This document shows positions 8,327-17,600 of a DNA stretch of 64,000 nt, in pieces. Position numbers and translations under genes: made by a program. Each line of letters begins with the position of its first letter. Positions within the stretch are counted from its first letter, which is position 1. The notes under the pieces were generated by a model that worked only from the letters and a program-made list of their open reading frames with translations, had not been told where the DNA came from and did no database searches. The stretch is from F23-D06 sp947165685 (GTDB lineage: Bacteria; Bacteroidota; Bacteroidia; Bacteroidales; WCHB1-69), in contig CAMVBK010000008.1 of assembly GCA_947165685.1 (NCBI GenBank), forward strand, positions 1-64,000. Direction: 5' to 3'.

Positions 8327-9469
8327 ATGAAGACATTGTACAAAACAATCATCACCTGTTTCTCGATGCTGATTTTCCCTATGCTTGCTTCCGCGCAACA
8401 TCCCAACTTCACCGTAACGGGGACAGTCAAGGACATGGACGGGGTCCTCGTCACCCTGGCAGCGGGACAGCAGGCAGTGGATTCCGCAGCGGTGGCCGGC
8501 AACAGGTTCCAGCTTCAAGGGCACGCCGACTCCGCCATGATGGTCACCCTCTACTCCAACGACTACAACCTGTTTGTCGAGCTGTTGGTGATGCCGGGCA
8601 GCCAAATGACGATTGAGATGCCCGCCGGCGAGGTGAAAGGGAACAAGCCCACGGAACAGCTCAACCGGCTTATGCAGGGGAACCGGGCGCTGATGAAAGA
8701 GCGGACCGAAACCGCCTACCAGATGATGGCCGCGGGCGAAGGGCCGGCCTTCGACTCCCTGCAGGCCATCTACTACAGCTGCAACGAACGCCGGAAGCAG
8801 CTGGTGGACTCCATCGGATGGGGCTACTACGAGGAGAACCTCGACAATCCCGCTGCCGCCCGCATTCTCTTTGAAATCGCCGACGTGGTGACGGAGGACA
8901 TCTACTTAGACAGAGGGGATGAACCGACCCCTGCCATCATCCGCCTCGTCTCCCTCTATGATTCCGCACCAACTACAGTGAAAGGATTCCCGCCGCTGAA
9001 CCGCTACATGACCAAACTCCAGGCGCAAATGCTGGTGACGCCGGGCAACCGGTTCCGCGACTTCGAGGCCATCGACTACGCCACAGGGATGAAAACGACC
9101 CTTGGGGAGAAAATCGCAGGCCATGTCGCCATCGTGGACTTCTGGGCGTCGTGGTGCGGACCGTGCCGCAAGGAAATCCTCGAAACGCTGATCCCACTGC
9201 ACAAACAATACGCCGACAGCGGATTGGTGGTGATCGGCATTGACATTTGGGACAAGATGGAAGACCACGACAAGGCCGTCAAGGAACTGGACATCAGCTA
9301 CCCGCAATTAGTGGACACCCTTCGCGACAACTCCTCGCTGCTGTATGGCATCCGCGGCGTGCCCTACGTGGTCGTCATCGACAGCAACGGGGTCATCCTC
9401 GGCACATTCCGCGGCGAGAAGCTGGTGGAAGAGGTGGAAAAAGCACTGGGGACAAAAAAAGAGGACTAA
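8327..9469 (+). CDS. TlpA-family thiol-disulfide oxidoreductase with DUF4369-like N-terminus
   Basis: A 380-residue exported protein: signal peptide ending ASAQ, a DUF4369-like beta domain at about 25-120 (FTVTGTVKDMDGVLVTLAAG), a helical middle, and a C-terminal thioredoxin fold with FWASWCGPCRKE. The redox pair is C277 and C280. Family members reduce disulfides in the periplasm, and this layout is common in Bacteroidota. The cis-Pro region GIRGVPYVVVID is present, so the protein should be active. GC is clearly higher than in the lipoprotein gene before it. Bases 9474-9489 (A7GCT7) are a weak terminator-like palindrome. Confidence 0.88.
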   Translation: MKTLYKTIITCFSMLIFPMLASAQHPNFTVTGTVKDMDGVLVTLAAGQQAVDSAAVAGNRFQLQGHADSAMMVTLYSNDYNLFVELLVMPGSQMTIEMPAGEVKGNKPTEQLNRLMQGNRALMKERTETAYQMMAAGEGPAFDSLQAIYYSCNERRKQLVDSIGWGYYEENLDNPAAARILFEIADVVTEDIYLDRGDEPTPAIIRLVSLYDSAPTTVKGFPPLNRYMTKLQAQMLVTPGNRFRDFEAIDYATGMKTTLGEKIAGHVAIVDFWASWCGPCRKEILETLIPLHKQYADSGLVVIGIDIWDKMEDHDKAVKELDISYPQLVDTLRDNSSLLYGIRGVPYVVVIDSNGVILGTFRGEKLVEEVEKALGTKKED

Positions 9470-9509
9470 ATCGAAAAAAAGCTTTTTTTCCAAAAAAATT
9501 AAACCGGGG

Positions 9510-9538
9510 TTGTAGATTGTGAAATTTATGTACCTTTG
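9510..9538 (+). promoter_or_regulatory. Promoter that decides the start of the next gene
   Basis: TTG at 9510-9512 and TACCTTTG at 9531-9538 are 18 bp apart, a good Bacteroidota -33/-7 pair. Transcription should begin near 9545, so the upstream in-frame ATG at 9519 cannot be the start; ATG 9555 or 9573 is used. Confidence 0.75.
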
Positions 9539-9572
9539 CTACATTAAATTTGAAATGTTAAAATTGTCGCTT

Positions 9573-12035
9573 ATGAATAGAAAATCTACGCTCTCGATTC
9601 TTTCTATAGTATTGTTTTTCAATACATTACTATTTGCACAGACTGAAAACCAGTACAGCGGTTTCAATCCAGCATCCCTGAAGGAAAATGCCAAATATGT
9701 GCGGAATTTTGCACCAAACAATTACGACGAGAAAATCCTGTACCAATGTTTTACCGACATGGTGGATTTGGCACGCGCCGAATTCCGCTATGTGCCGAAG
9801 ATGAAACACGACGTGTCTTTGGACTCCACGGCGCAATTTCAAGCTGATTATCAAGCTTCTAAGGATGAGAAGACCTTGGAAAACAATGCACCGTACAAGA
9901 CCACCTACTACCGGCTGCGCAAGTACGGGCTGGCCGGCAACGGCGACGAGTTAGTGGCCAAAGCGAAGGCCTATATGGGCGAGGCGGAATACACCTACTA
10001 CGACCTCTGCTTTGCACTTGTGCAGTCGATTCTCAAAAACGTGAAGACCGCCGACGTGATGCTGAACGGGCAATACACCTACATGGGCTTCGGCTTCAAC
10101 ACCGACATGGCCATGAAAAGCATGTACATCTCCCTTGTGCTCGGCAACGACCGCACTTTCAACCACTACAAGGCGGGCTACGGCGAAAAAGACCTGCCCT
10201 ACACCAAAGGACAGGCAGGACTGAAGGGCTATGACGAAAAAGTGTGCAAGAAATGCGCTTCCGAACCCGCACTGGAGACCCTATCCGAATACGTCTCCAT
10301 TAACAAAAACGGCGAAATCTACCTCAACTGCGACAATTACAAGGAACTGAAGCGCCTCATCGGCAAGGAGGGCGACGCCATTGCCATCGACATCGTGCAG
10401 GAAGGACAATATGAATGCGACAACCATCAGGTGGACTACGACCTCTACCACCGCGGCGTGGTCACCAAGCCCGTCACGTTCGAGAAACTGATGGCCGCCA
10501 ACGAGAATACCAACCTCAAATCTGGCAAGCTCATCGCCAAAATCGGCGATCTCCCCGCCGAAGTTGACGATAGCAAAAATCTGGAAATCATCGTGTTAGT
10601 CTTGAAAGAGAGCAATCGGGTCTGTCGCTCCGTCATGGCCAAACGCATCGAAAGCAAAGGTGCCGACTATACCGAAAAAATCAACTTCGTGAAAGACGAG
10701 ACCGGCATCAAGAGCACCGGCGAATGGACAATTTCGCCCGAAGACGGCGAGGTATCCCTCTCCTTCCCCTACGAAGCCAAAAAGACCGACTATACGGCCG
10801 CCGGCTTCAATCTCGACAAAAAAGACCCTAACCTTCCTCCTTACAAAGTGAAAAGTGTGGAACTCATCTCGCACATCTCTCCCGACTACTACCAAGACCC
10901 CGCCTACAAGACCATCCAAGAGAAGCGCGCCAACGCCGTCAAAAAGGATTTGCAGCGCTACTTCCCCGGCATAGACATCAAGTTGGTATATGACTATTGC
11001 TGGGACGAATTCAAGGAGAAAGTGACCCAACACGAGGAATATTACGACTTGAGCTTCAAAACGCTGGAAGAGGCAGCCAAAGAGCTTCGCTTATACAACC
11101 GATATGCAGCCAAAGTGTTGGACACCAGCTATTTGGCACCGCTCCGCACCATGGAGTTGCGCCAAACAGTGACTTACTACGCCGAATCCCCGTCCGACGA
11201 GGAAGCCTTTGCCCTTTGGAAATTCAACAACGCGATCAAAAACCCAAAGCAACTCGGTTTCGCCATGTCGGTGGAGAATTTCATCCTCAAGCAGGTGGAA
11301 AACGGCAAATTTTCCTCCTCTTCTTTGGAAAAAATGGAAATCCCGTTTAAGAAAGAGTACCAGACACTGTTGAACAACAAACTTTACGCCCAGTACTACA
11401 AGAATTCAAAATTGACCCCGTCCATGGCAGAACAGATGACGAAAATCTATAACCTCAACACTGCCAACCAGTTGTTGCTCTACAACACTACGGTGAGCGA
11501 TGTGCTGGCCGCCAAAATCACCACCACGGCCGACATTGCCAAGACGCAGGCCGCCATCGACAAGCTCTACACCATCCCCGCCATCCCAAAAGACCGCGTG
11601 AACAGCCTGAACCTGGAATATCAGTTCAAAATCATCAACTATTTGGACACACTGCCTGCAAATGCCGAAACCACTGCGTTGGTCAATGCCACTTACCAGA
11701 AAATCAAGGAGATACGTAACGAAAAAATGGATAGTTGGAAAAACGCCTTCAAACTGGCCTCCTACTTTAACAAGCGTTACGACTACATGTACTCCCTCTC
11801 GTTGATGACCCCGTTCCTTGACGACCCGACCATTTCCGAGGATTTCATCTTCTCCTACGTGTCGCTCGCCGCACACCGCGAAGAGGCCTACCTGAGCGGA
11901 CTCTTCACCAAAGCCGTGAAATTAGCGTCCGAGAAGAACCCGACCCGCTTGTGTGGCCTGATCGACAAGCTGCCGACCTGCATCTTGGAAAATGAGGAGG
12001 CGAAGAAAATCATCTGCAAGGCGTGCAACAGATAA
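9573..12035 (+). CDS. Large secreted protein of unknown function
   Basis: About 820 residues from the ATG at 9573, which begins a clean signal peptide (MNRKSTLSILSIVLFFNTLLFAQ); ATG 9519 lies upstream of the promoter. The early mature part contains FTDMVDLARAEFRYVPKMKHD and a CAP/SCP-like stretch with TYMGFGFNTDMAMKSMYISLVLG, then KVCKKCASEP, where a CxxC could bind metal or form a disulfide. The later parts are lysine-rich and mixed alpha/beta, with an OmpA-like phrase ANAVKKDLQRYFPGIDIKL. I do not recognise a family with confidence. It stands alone between the TlpA-like gene and rluD. Confidence 0.7.
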   Translation: MNRKSTLSILSIVLFFNTLLFAQTENQYSGFNPASLKENAKYVRNFAPNNYDEKILYQCFTDMVDLARAEFRYVPKMKHDVSLDSTAQFQADYQASKDEKTLENNAPYKTTYYRLRKYGLAGNGDELVAKAKAYMGEAEYTYYDLCFALVQSILKNVKTADVMLNGQYTYMGFGFNTDMAMKSMYISLVLGNDRTFNHYKAGYGEKDLPYTKGQAGLKGYDEKVCKKCASEPALETLSEYVSINKNGEIYLNCDNYKELKRLIGKEGDAIAIDIVQEGQYECDNHQVDYDLYHRGVVTKPVTFEKLMAANENTNLKSGKLIAKIGDLPAEVDDSKNLEIIVLVLKESNRVCRSVMAKRIESKGADYTEKINFVKDETGIKSTGEWTISPEDGEVSLSFPYEAKKTDYTAAGFNLDKKDPNLPPYKVKSVELISHISPDYYQDPAYKTIQEKRANAVKKDLQRYFPGIDIKLVYDYCWDEFKEKVTQHEEYYDLSFKTLEEAAKELRLYNRYAAKVLDTSYLAPLRTMELRQTVTYYAESPSDEEAFALWKFNNAIKNPKQLGFAMSVENFILKQVENGKFSSSSLEKMEIPFKKEYQTLLNNKLYAQYYKNSKLTPSMAEQMTKIYNLNTANQLLLYNTTVSDVLAAKITTTADIAKTQAAIDKLYTIPAIPKDRVNSLNLEYQFKIINYLDTLPANAETTALVNATYQKIKEIRNEKMDSWKNAFKLASYFNKRYDYMYSLSLMTPFLDDPTISEDFIFSYVSLAAHREEAYLSGLFTKAVKLASEKNPTRLCGLIDKLPTCILENEEAKKIICKACNR

Positions 12036-12123
12036 TTCAGGCTATTCGCTTTTGGCTTTTAGCTATTAGTTTTTTTAGGAAGATAATAATTTAGAAACGG
12101 AATACTTTTATATAGTTAAGGGG

Positions 12124-13167
12124 ATGAACAACCAACAGCCAACAGCCAACAGCCAACAACCGACAGACGAACTATACGAACATTTTCGATTTGAGGTGAC
12201 GGCGGGCACGGAAATGCTCCGCATCGACAAATACCTGTTCAACCTGATTGCCAACACCTCGCGCAACAAGGTGCAGCAGGCAGCGAAGGCGGATTGCATT
12301 CTGGTGAACGGCAAGCCGGTGAAACAAAACTACAAAGTGCGCCCCGGCGACACCATTTCGGTACTGATGCCCAACCCGCCGAATGACACCGAAATCCTGC
12401 CCGAGAACATCCCGCTGAACATCGTCTATGAGGACAACGACCTGCTGATTGTCAACAAGGAGGCGGGCATGGTGGTGCATCCGGCCTACGGCAACTACAC
12501 CGGCACATTGGTCAACGCGCTTTACTATTACCTTCGGGACCAGAAACTGGAAGACGGCTCACCGATGAAACCGCTGTTAGTGCACCGCATCGACAAAAAC
12601 ACCTCCGGGCTGCTGGCTGTCACCAAGAATGAGCTGGCGCAGATGCGCTTGGCGAAAACCTTTTTCGACCACGACCTGGAACGCAGGTATTGGGCGTTAG
12701 TGTGGGGCGACATGGAGGAAGACGCTGGCACGATTGTAGGAAATGTGGGACGCAACCCGAAAGACCGCATGGTGATGACGGTGTTCCCGGAAGGCAGCGA
12801 CCAAGGCAAGCATGCCGTCACGCATTGGCGCGTGGTGGAACGATTCGGCTATGTCACACTGATTGAATGCCAGTTGGAGACCGGAAGAACCCACCAGATT
12901 CGTGTCCATCTGCAGCATATCGGCCACCCGCTCTTCAACGACGAAGCCTACGGTGGAAACCGCATCCTCAAAGGCACAACATTCACCAAATACCAGCAGT
13001 TTGTCCGCAACTGCTTCGCTTTGATGCCTCGTCAGGCACTGCACGCAAAGTCATTGGGCTTCAAACATCCCATTACCGGCAAGGACATTCTGTTCGAGTC
13101 GGAACTGCCAGAGGATTTCGCTGCCGTACTGGAAAAATGGCGGGGATATGGAAAGGCTAACAATTAA
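12124..13167 (+). CDS. rluD: Ribosomal large subunit pseudouridine synthase, RluD family
   Basis: Converts uridines in 23S rRNA (helix 69 in the RluD subgroup) to pseudouridine. The 347 residues hold an S4 domain (LRIDKYLFNLIANTSRNKVQQAAKADCILVNGKP) and the catalytic domain with HRIDKNTSGLL, catalytic Asp about residue 157. The family usually begins just before a LYEHFRF-like segment, so the start upstream of it is needed. The first 14 residues, NQQPTANSQQPT-like, are encoded by a heptamer repeat array (12127-12165). The 3' end overlaps the convergent aroK stop by 11 bp. Confidence 0.93.
   Translation: MNNQQPTANSQQPTDELYEHFRFEVTAGTEMLRIDKYLFNLIANTSRNKVQQAAKADCILVNGKPVKQNYKVRPGDTISVLMPNPPNDTEILPENIPLNIVYEDNDLLIVNKEAGMVVHPAYGNYTGTLVNALYYYLRDQKLEDGSPMKPLLVHRIDKNTSGLLAVTKNELAQMRLAKTFFDHDLERRYWALVWGDMEEDAGTIVGNVGRNPKDRMVMTVFPEGSDQGKHAVTHWRVVERFGYVTLIECQLETGRTHQIRVHLQHIGHPLFNDEAYGGNRILKGTTFTKYQQFVRNCFALMPRQALHAKSLGFKHPITGKDILFESELPEDFAAVLEKWRGYGKANN
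12127..12165 (+). repeat. Heptamer (CCAACAG) array inside the rluD start
   Basis: Five or so copies of ccaacag-type units follow the ATG directly and are translated as an Asn/Gln/Pro/Thr/Ser tail. Same unit as at 13763-13865 and 33190-33247. Confidence 0.85.
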
Positions 13168-13648
13168 CCGTTGATGCAGGGAAATCTTCCAGAACAAGGG
13201 TCTTTTGGGCCTGCAGATAAAAGGGTTCTCGCTCGGCGAGTTTTTTCCGAACATATTCACGCAACTCACTTTTATTCAAGTGATTCGTCAACGGACGTTT
13301 CTTCTTGGAATGCAATAGGTGGTTCACCAACTGATCTTCCGTCAGTTTCAAGTATATGCTCTTGGCATGGGCATTGATGAGCGCCATGGCATCGCCATGA
13401 CAGGGGGTGCCCCCACCGGTGGCAATGACGGCGTTGTCACAACCCAGCACCTCGCGCAGAGCGGCCTGCTCCAACGTGCGAAACGCCGGTTCCCCGTACC
13501 GCTGGAACAGCAAGGGAATCGACGTCCGATACTTTTCTTCAATGTACAAATCCAGGTCAATGAAGGTCATGCCCAGCTTGTCGGCGAGCCGTTTCCCGAT
13601 GGTGCTCTTGCCCGCTCCCGAAAACCCCACAATGACAATGTTGTTCAT
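13157..13648 (-). CDS. aroK: Shikimate kinase
   Basis: Phosphorylates shikimate at the 3-hydroxyl with ATP in the chorismate pathway. The 163-residue form starts at the ATG at 13648 (NNIVIVGFSGAGKST). The Walker A GFSGAGKST, FIDLDLYIE (shikimate-binding Asp), FRTLEQAALRE and the GGG of IATGGGTP are all present. An ATG 36 bp upstream is possible but would add a lysine-rich tail from repeat-like DNA. aroB lies about 11 kb away at 24.1 kb. The 3' end overlaps rluD tail to tail. Confidence 0.93.
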   Translation of the reverse strand: MNNIVIVGFSGAGKSTIGKRLADKLGMTFIDLDLYIEEKYRTSIPLLFQRYGEPAFRTLEQAALREVLGCDNAVIATGGGTPCHGDAMALINAHAKSIYLKLTEDQLVNHLLHSKKKRPLTNHLNKSELREYVRKKLAEREPFYLQAQKTLVLEDFPASTVNC

Positions 13649-13762
13649 TTGGCTTTTGGCTCTTTGCTTTTTCGCTTTTAACAAAGAAAATTAGGTTGTT
13701 TACTATACTTTCTGCACAATAATTGTTGGCTATTATCATTGGTTTTACCACCAGTAGCCATT

Positions 13763-13865
13763 AGCCAACAGCCAACAGCCAACAGCCAACAGCCAACAGC
13801 CAACAGCCAACAGCTAACAGCTAACAGCCAACAGCTAACAGCTAACAGCCAACAGCTAACAGCCC
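13763..13865. repeat. Heptamer tandem array (AACAGCC / AACAGCT)
   Basis: About 14 tandem 7-bp units, C/T variable at the last base. The array runs into elbB: the elbB stop codon (13856-13858) lies within the final units. It separates elbB from aroK, both on the minus strand. Confidence 0.92.
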
Positions 13866-14509
13866 ATAGCCACTATCATCTCTTTGATGAGGTTGTCTGC
13901 ACAATCAGCGATGTCGCTGATGCGGGCAGGCAGCATGTAGCAGGGCGTGGTGAAGATCTTGTTGACCGTGTCGCAGCAAACTTGCTTCTGGACGGTGATC
14001 TCGTGTTTGGTGCCAAAGGATTTCACGTTGCGGACCGTACCGGGGTCGCTACCCACGGTGACAGTAACATCGCCCAGCACCCTGGCAATCATCACGGGGG
14101 CGATGCAAAGAGCACCCACCGGCTTTCCGGCATCATGGAAAGCGCGTATCACTTTCGCCACATCCTCGCGCACCGAGCAGTTCGCCCCTTCGTAGGCGTA
14201 GGTGAAGAGGTTCTTGGCGGAACCGTTGCCGCCGGGGAACACCACTGCATCAAAGTCCGCCACACGGCATTCCTCGATGGGCTTCACGTTGCCGCGGGCG
14301 ATGCGGGCCGCCTCTATCAGCATGTTGCGACGATCCTCCATCGGCTGGCCCGTCACATGATTCACCACATGGTACTGCCAATCATCAGGGGCAAAAATCT
14401 GGTATTCGCCGCCATTCCGGTCGATGGCCAAAAGGGTCATCACCGACTCATGGATCTCGCTGCCGTCCAATGTGCCGCAGCCGCACAATATCACTGCAAA
14501 TTTCTTCAT
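13856..14509 (-). CDS. elbB: ElbB-type glyoxalase (DJ-1/PfpI superfamily)
   Basis: A 217-residue protein of the ElbB (ES1) group, described as a glyoxalase linked to isoprenoid production. The N-terminus KKFAVILCGCGTLDGSEIHE is characteristic, as are the PMEDRRNMLIEAARIARG helix, FDAVVFPGGNGSAKNLFTYA and the nucleophile elbow GALCIAPVMIA with Cys. Length matches the family. A TATTTTTG box lies at 14532-14539. The stop codon is made by the heptamer array that follows. Function in this organism is inferred from family only. Confidence 0.88.
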   Translation of the reverse strand: MKKFAVILCGCGTLDGSEIHESVMTLLAIDRNGGEYQIFAPDDWQYHVVNHVTGQPMEDRRNMLIEAARIARGNVKPIEECRVADFDAVVFPGGNGSAKNLFTYAYEGANCSVREDVAKVIRAFHDAGKPVGALCIAPVMIARVLGDVTVTVGSDPGTVRNVKSFGTKHEITVQKQVCCDTVNKIFTTPCYMLPARISDIADCADNLIKEMIVAMGC

Positions 14510-14531
14510 TTTGGTTTGATTTTACAACGTG

Positions 14532-14539
14532 CAAAAATA
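14532..14539 (-). promoter_or_regulatory. Putative -7 box of elbB
   Basis: TATTTTTG on the minus strand, 23 bp before the elbB ATG. Confidence 0.6.
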
Positions 14540-14573
14540 CGTTTTTTTCTCACTTCCGACAAGTTTTTAAAAC

Positions 14574-14605
14574 ATGTAGAGACGCAAAATTTCGCGTCTC
14601 TACAT
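14574..14605. terminator. Hairpin after the DUF2723 gene
   Basis: Perfect 12-bp stem (atgtagagacgc / gcgtctctacat) with an 8-base loop, followed on the minus strand by a short T-rich run. Placed just downstream of the DUF2723 gene. The word gtagagacgc is also the core of a palindrome inside the helicase gene at 61192-61219. Confidence 0.65.
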
Positions 14606-14631
14606 ATTTATGTTGTCGATTAAAAGAATGA

Positions 14632-17600
14632 CTATTCCCCTTCGGGTTCGTTCTCATCGGCGGGAATCTCCTCGCCCACAGTCTGTGGCTGGCCCATCTC
14701 GCTGTAGAAGCGGCGGAAGGCGGCGGACAGTTCCGGGGAGAGGCTGCCCAGCATGTCGATTTGGGAAGCAGCGATGCCCTGAACCTTTTGGGCTGTCTGG
14801 CTGTCGCCAATCATCTCGGCAATCTCCTGGAGCTGATGCAGTTCCTGGAGGGCACCGGCGATGGCCTGCTGGTCAAGCTCCGCCTTGCGCAGCTGCGCGG
14901 AGATAGTCCCTTGCAGCGACTTGGCATAATTTTCAGCCACATTGTTGATTTTCAACTCTTTATAGCGACTCTTGAGACTATTATCCGGATACCTGACATT
15001 GTTCATCATGTAGTGGAGGAACAGGAAGTCGTAGTGGATATCGCTGCTGCGGAAGTCAAGGGTGCGCTCGTCGCGGTTGTTGTACCAATTGAAGAGTTCG
15101 ACCTGCTCGTCCCAAATCCGGTTGGCCATCTTCATGCCTTCCTGGTTGGCCGCCGGCGTACCCACGCGGAAGAAATCTTCCATGTAGGTCATGCAGCCGT
15201 GCGTGTAACCGTAGATGTTGGACATCACGGAGACATACGGGAAGTTGACATCGGGCAGCACCTCGTTGCCATGCACGAGCACCTTGAGAGCCTTCTCCTT
15301 GTCGCCTTCCGCCATCAGCTGTTCGGCCAGGCGGGCATAGAGGCGGCGCATGAGCGGCACCAAGCGGGTGTTATCCTCGCTGTGATAGAGCTTCGGGTCG
15401 TTGAAGCCGCCCCAGGCATACGGGTAGGCCTCATGCTGCGCACCAGGATTCTTCACAGCATCCAAGCGGCTGTGGTCGTCGAACACCTCCATCAAATTGT
15501 GATAGAGACGCTCGGAGTTGATGCGGCCAGTCTCGCCGAAGGAGCGGGACTCGTTGCGGATAGGCACCAAACGGTAGGCGAAGCCTTCCAGCTGGAAGTA
15601 GTTCTCCAAGCCGAGATAGGCTTCAGAACCGGCAGTGGAGGCATAATAGACGGGACGCTCCCAATTGTTGTTGGCTAAGATGTCCATCATCACGATGTAA
15701 GCCTTGGTAAGCGGGTTGATGCCGTTGGTCTTCATGTTCCACATCAACTTATCCACCACGAGAGCGGAGTCCTTGGCAGCCACCGTCCCGTTGGCCAACA
15801 CCTTGGCCTTGTCAACCGGCAGGGAGAAGCTGGCAGGAATCGGGCGACCATTGGTCGGATAACCACTGTTCTGCTTCAACAGGAAGAGACTCCGAGTATT
15901 GTCGAAATTGGAGGATTTCACATAGTCCATCACCATCTTCAGATCAAGGAACTGATTGTTGCCCGCTTCTAAATAGAGGACATCGCGCGTGCCGTCCTTA
16001 TACTGATCCCACGTCATGGAGATGGGCAGCGGTTCGGATTCGTAGGCTTTGCGCTTCATCTGATCGACATACCAGCTGGTGCTCAGCAGCATGAGGTTGC
16101 AGACGCGTACATCGGTACGGTAGCCTTCCACCTCTTGGGCGTACCAAAGCGGGAAAGTGTCGTTGTCGCCGAGGGTGAAGAGGATGGCGTTGGGCTCGCA
16201 GGAATCGAGGTAGTTCTTAGCCACGGCGAGCGCAGTATAGCGGTCGGAGCGGTCGTGGTCGTGCCAGTTCTCTTTGGCCATCACGCAAGGCACCAGGCCG
16301 ATGCAGACCAGCGTGGTGAGCACCGCACCGCATGTCTGCACGCTCTTGCTCTGCAGCTTCTCGAAGAGGCGGTAGATACCCAAAACACCAAAACCCACCC
16401 ACATCGCAAAAGCGTAGAAGGAAGCAGCGAAAGCGTAGTCACGTTCACGCGGCTGGAAAGCATACATGTTCAAGAATACGGCAATGGCAACACCGGTCAT
16501 CACGAAGAGCATGAAGACCACGAAAGAATGCTTGGTATCGTTTTTGGTCTGGAAGACCAACCCCACCAGTCCCAACAACAGCGGAAGCAGGTAGTATTTG
16601 TTGTGTCCCGGGCGCTCCATGGAGGCGGGCATGTCCTTCAAATCCCCGACCATCGGCTTGTCGATGGCCCCGATGCCAGAAATCCAATTGCCGTTCTGGT
16701 AGTCGCCATGGCCCTGCAGGTCGTTCTGGCGACCGGCGAAATTCCACATAAAGTAACGCCAGTACATATAGCCTAACTGGTAGGTGTGGAAGAACTTGAT
16801 GTTCTGCTGCCAAGTGGGCGCGCCGCCGCGAGCCAGCAGCCTGCGGTTCTCCTTGTCGGACGGACTGTCAGTGTTGTAGCGGTTGTTCAGCCAGTCAATG
16901 TACTGCGACCGTTTCTCAGAGGACCACATGCGCGGGAAGAACATGGAGCCCTTGGGGTCGTATTCGGGAATGCTGCCCTTGCGCGGATCTGAGACCTTGT
17001 AGCGTTTGGTATCCTCATCACGGTAGTAGATGGGGCTGCCGTCCTTCATACGGATGACCCGGGTGTTGTAACTCTGGCCGTAAAGCAGCGGGTTGGAGCC
17101 GTACTGCTCGCGATTGAGGTAGGAGAGCAACGAGACGGCATCCTCCGGACTGTTCTCATCAATGGTAGGGTTGGCATTGGAGCGGATCACGAGGGTCATG
17201 AAGGTGGAGTAGCCGATGATGAGCATCATCAGTGAGAAGGCACTGATGGAGAAAATCGGCTTGTTGCGCTTATAGCCGTACCAAATGCCCCAGCCAATGA
17301 TAGCGAACACCAGGAGGAAAAAGAAAATCACACCGGAGTTGAAAGGCATGTGCAGGGTATTCACGAAGAAGAGGTCGAACTTGCCAGAGAGATTCACCAC
17401 TTGGGGCACGATGCCCCAAAGGATAAAGCCCAGCAAGGCAACGGAGACGATCAGCGAGAGGGTGACACCCCACTCTGCTTTCGAGGTCAGCGCACCTTTC
17501 TTGGCACAGAGGATGAGCAGCGGAGTGGTCACGAAAAGCCAGATCAGAATCATCCACATCGGGGAGCAGAAGATGCCGAACGCGAACGACATCAGCGCGA

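Noticed and set aside
13763..13865. Heptamer array considered as a CRISPR or an origin iteron
   Set aside because: Units are contiguous with no spacers, and no initiator gene or AT-rich unwinding region is beside it.
14761..15678. Plus-strand open frame of 305 codons opposite the DUF2723 gene
   Set aside because: Antisense shadow of a well-supported gene.
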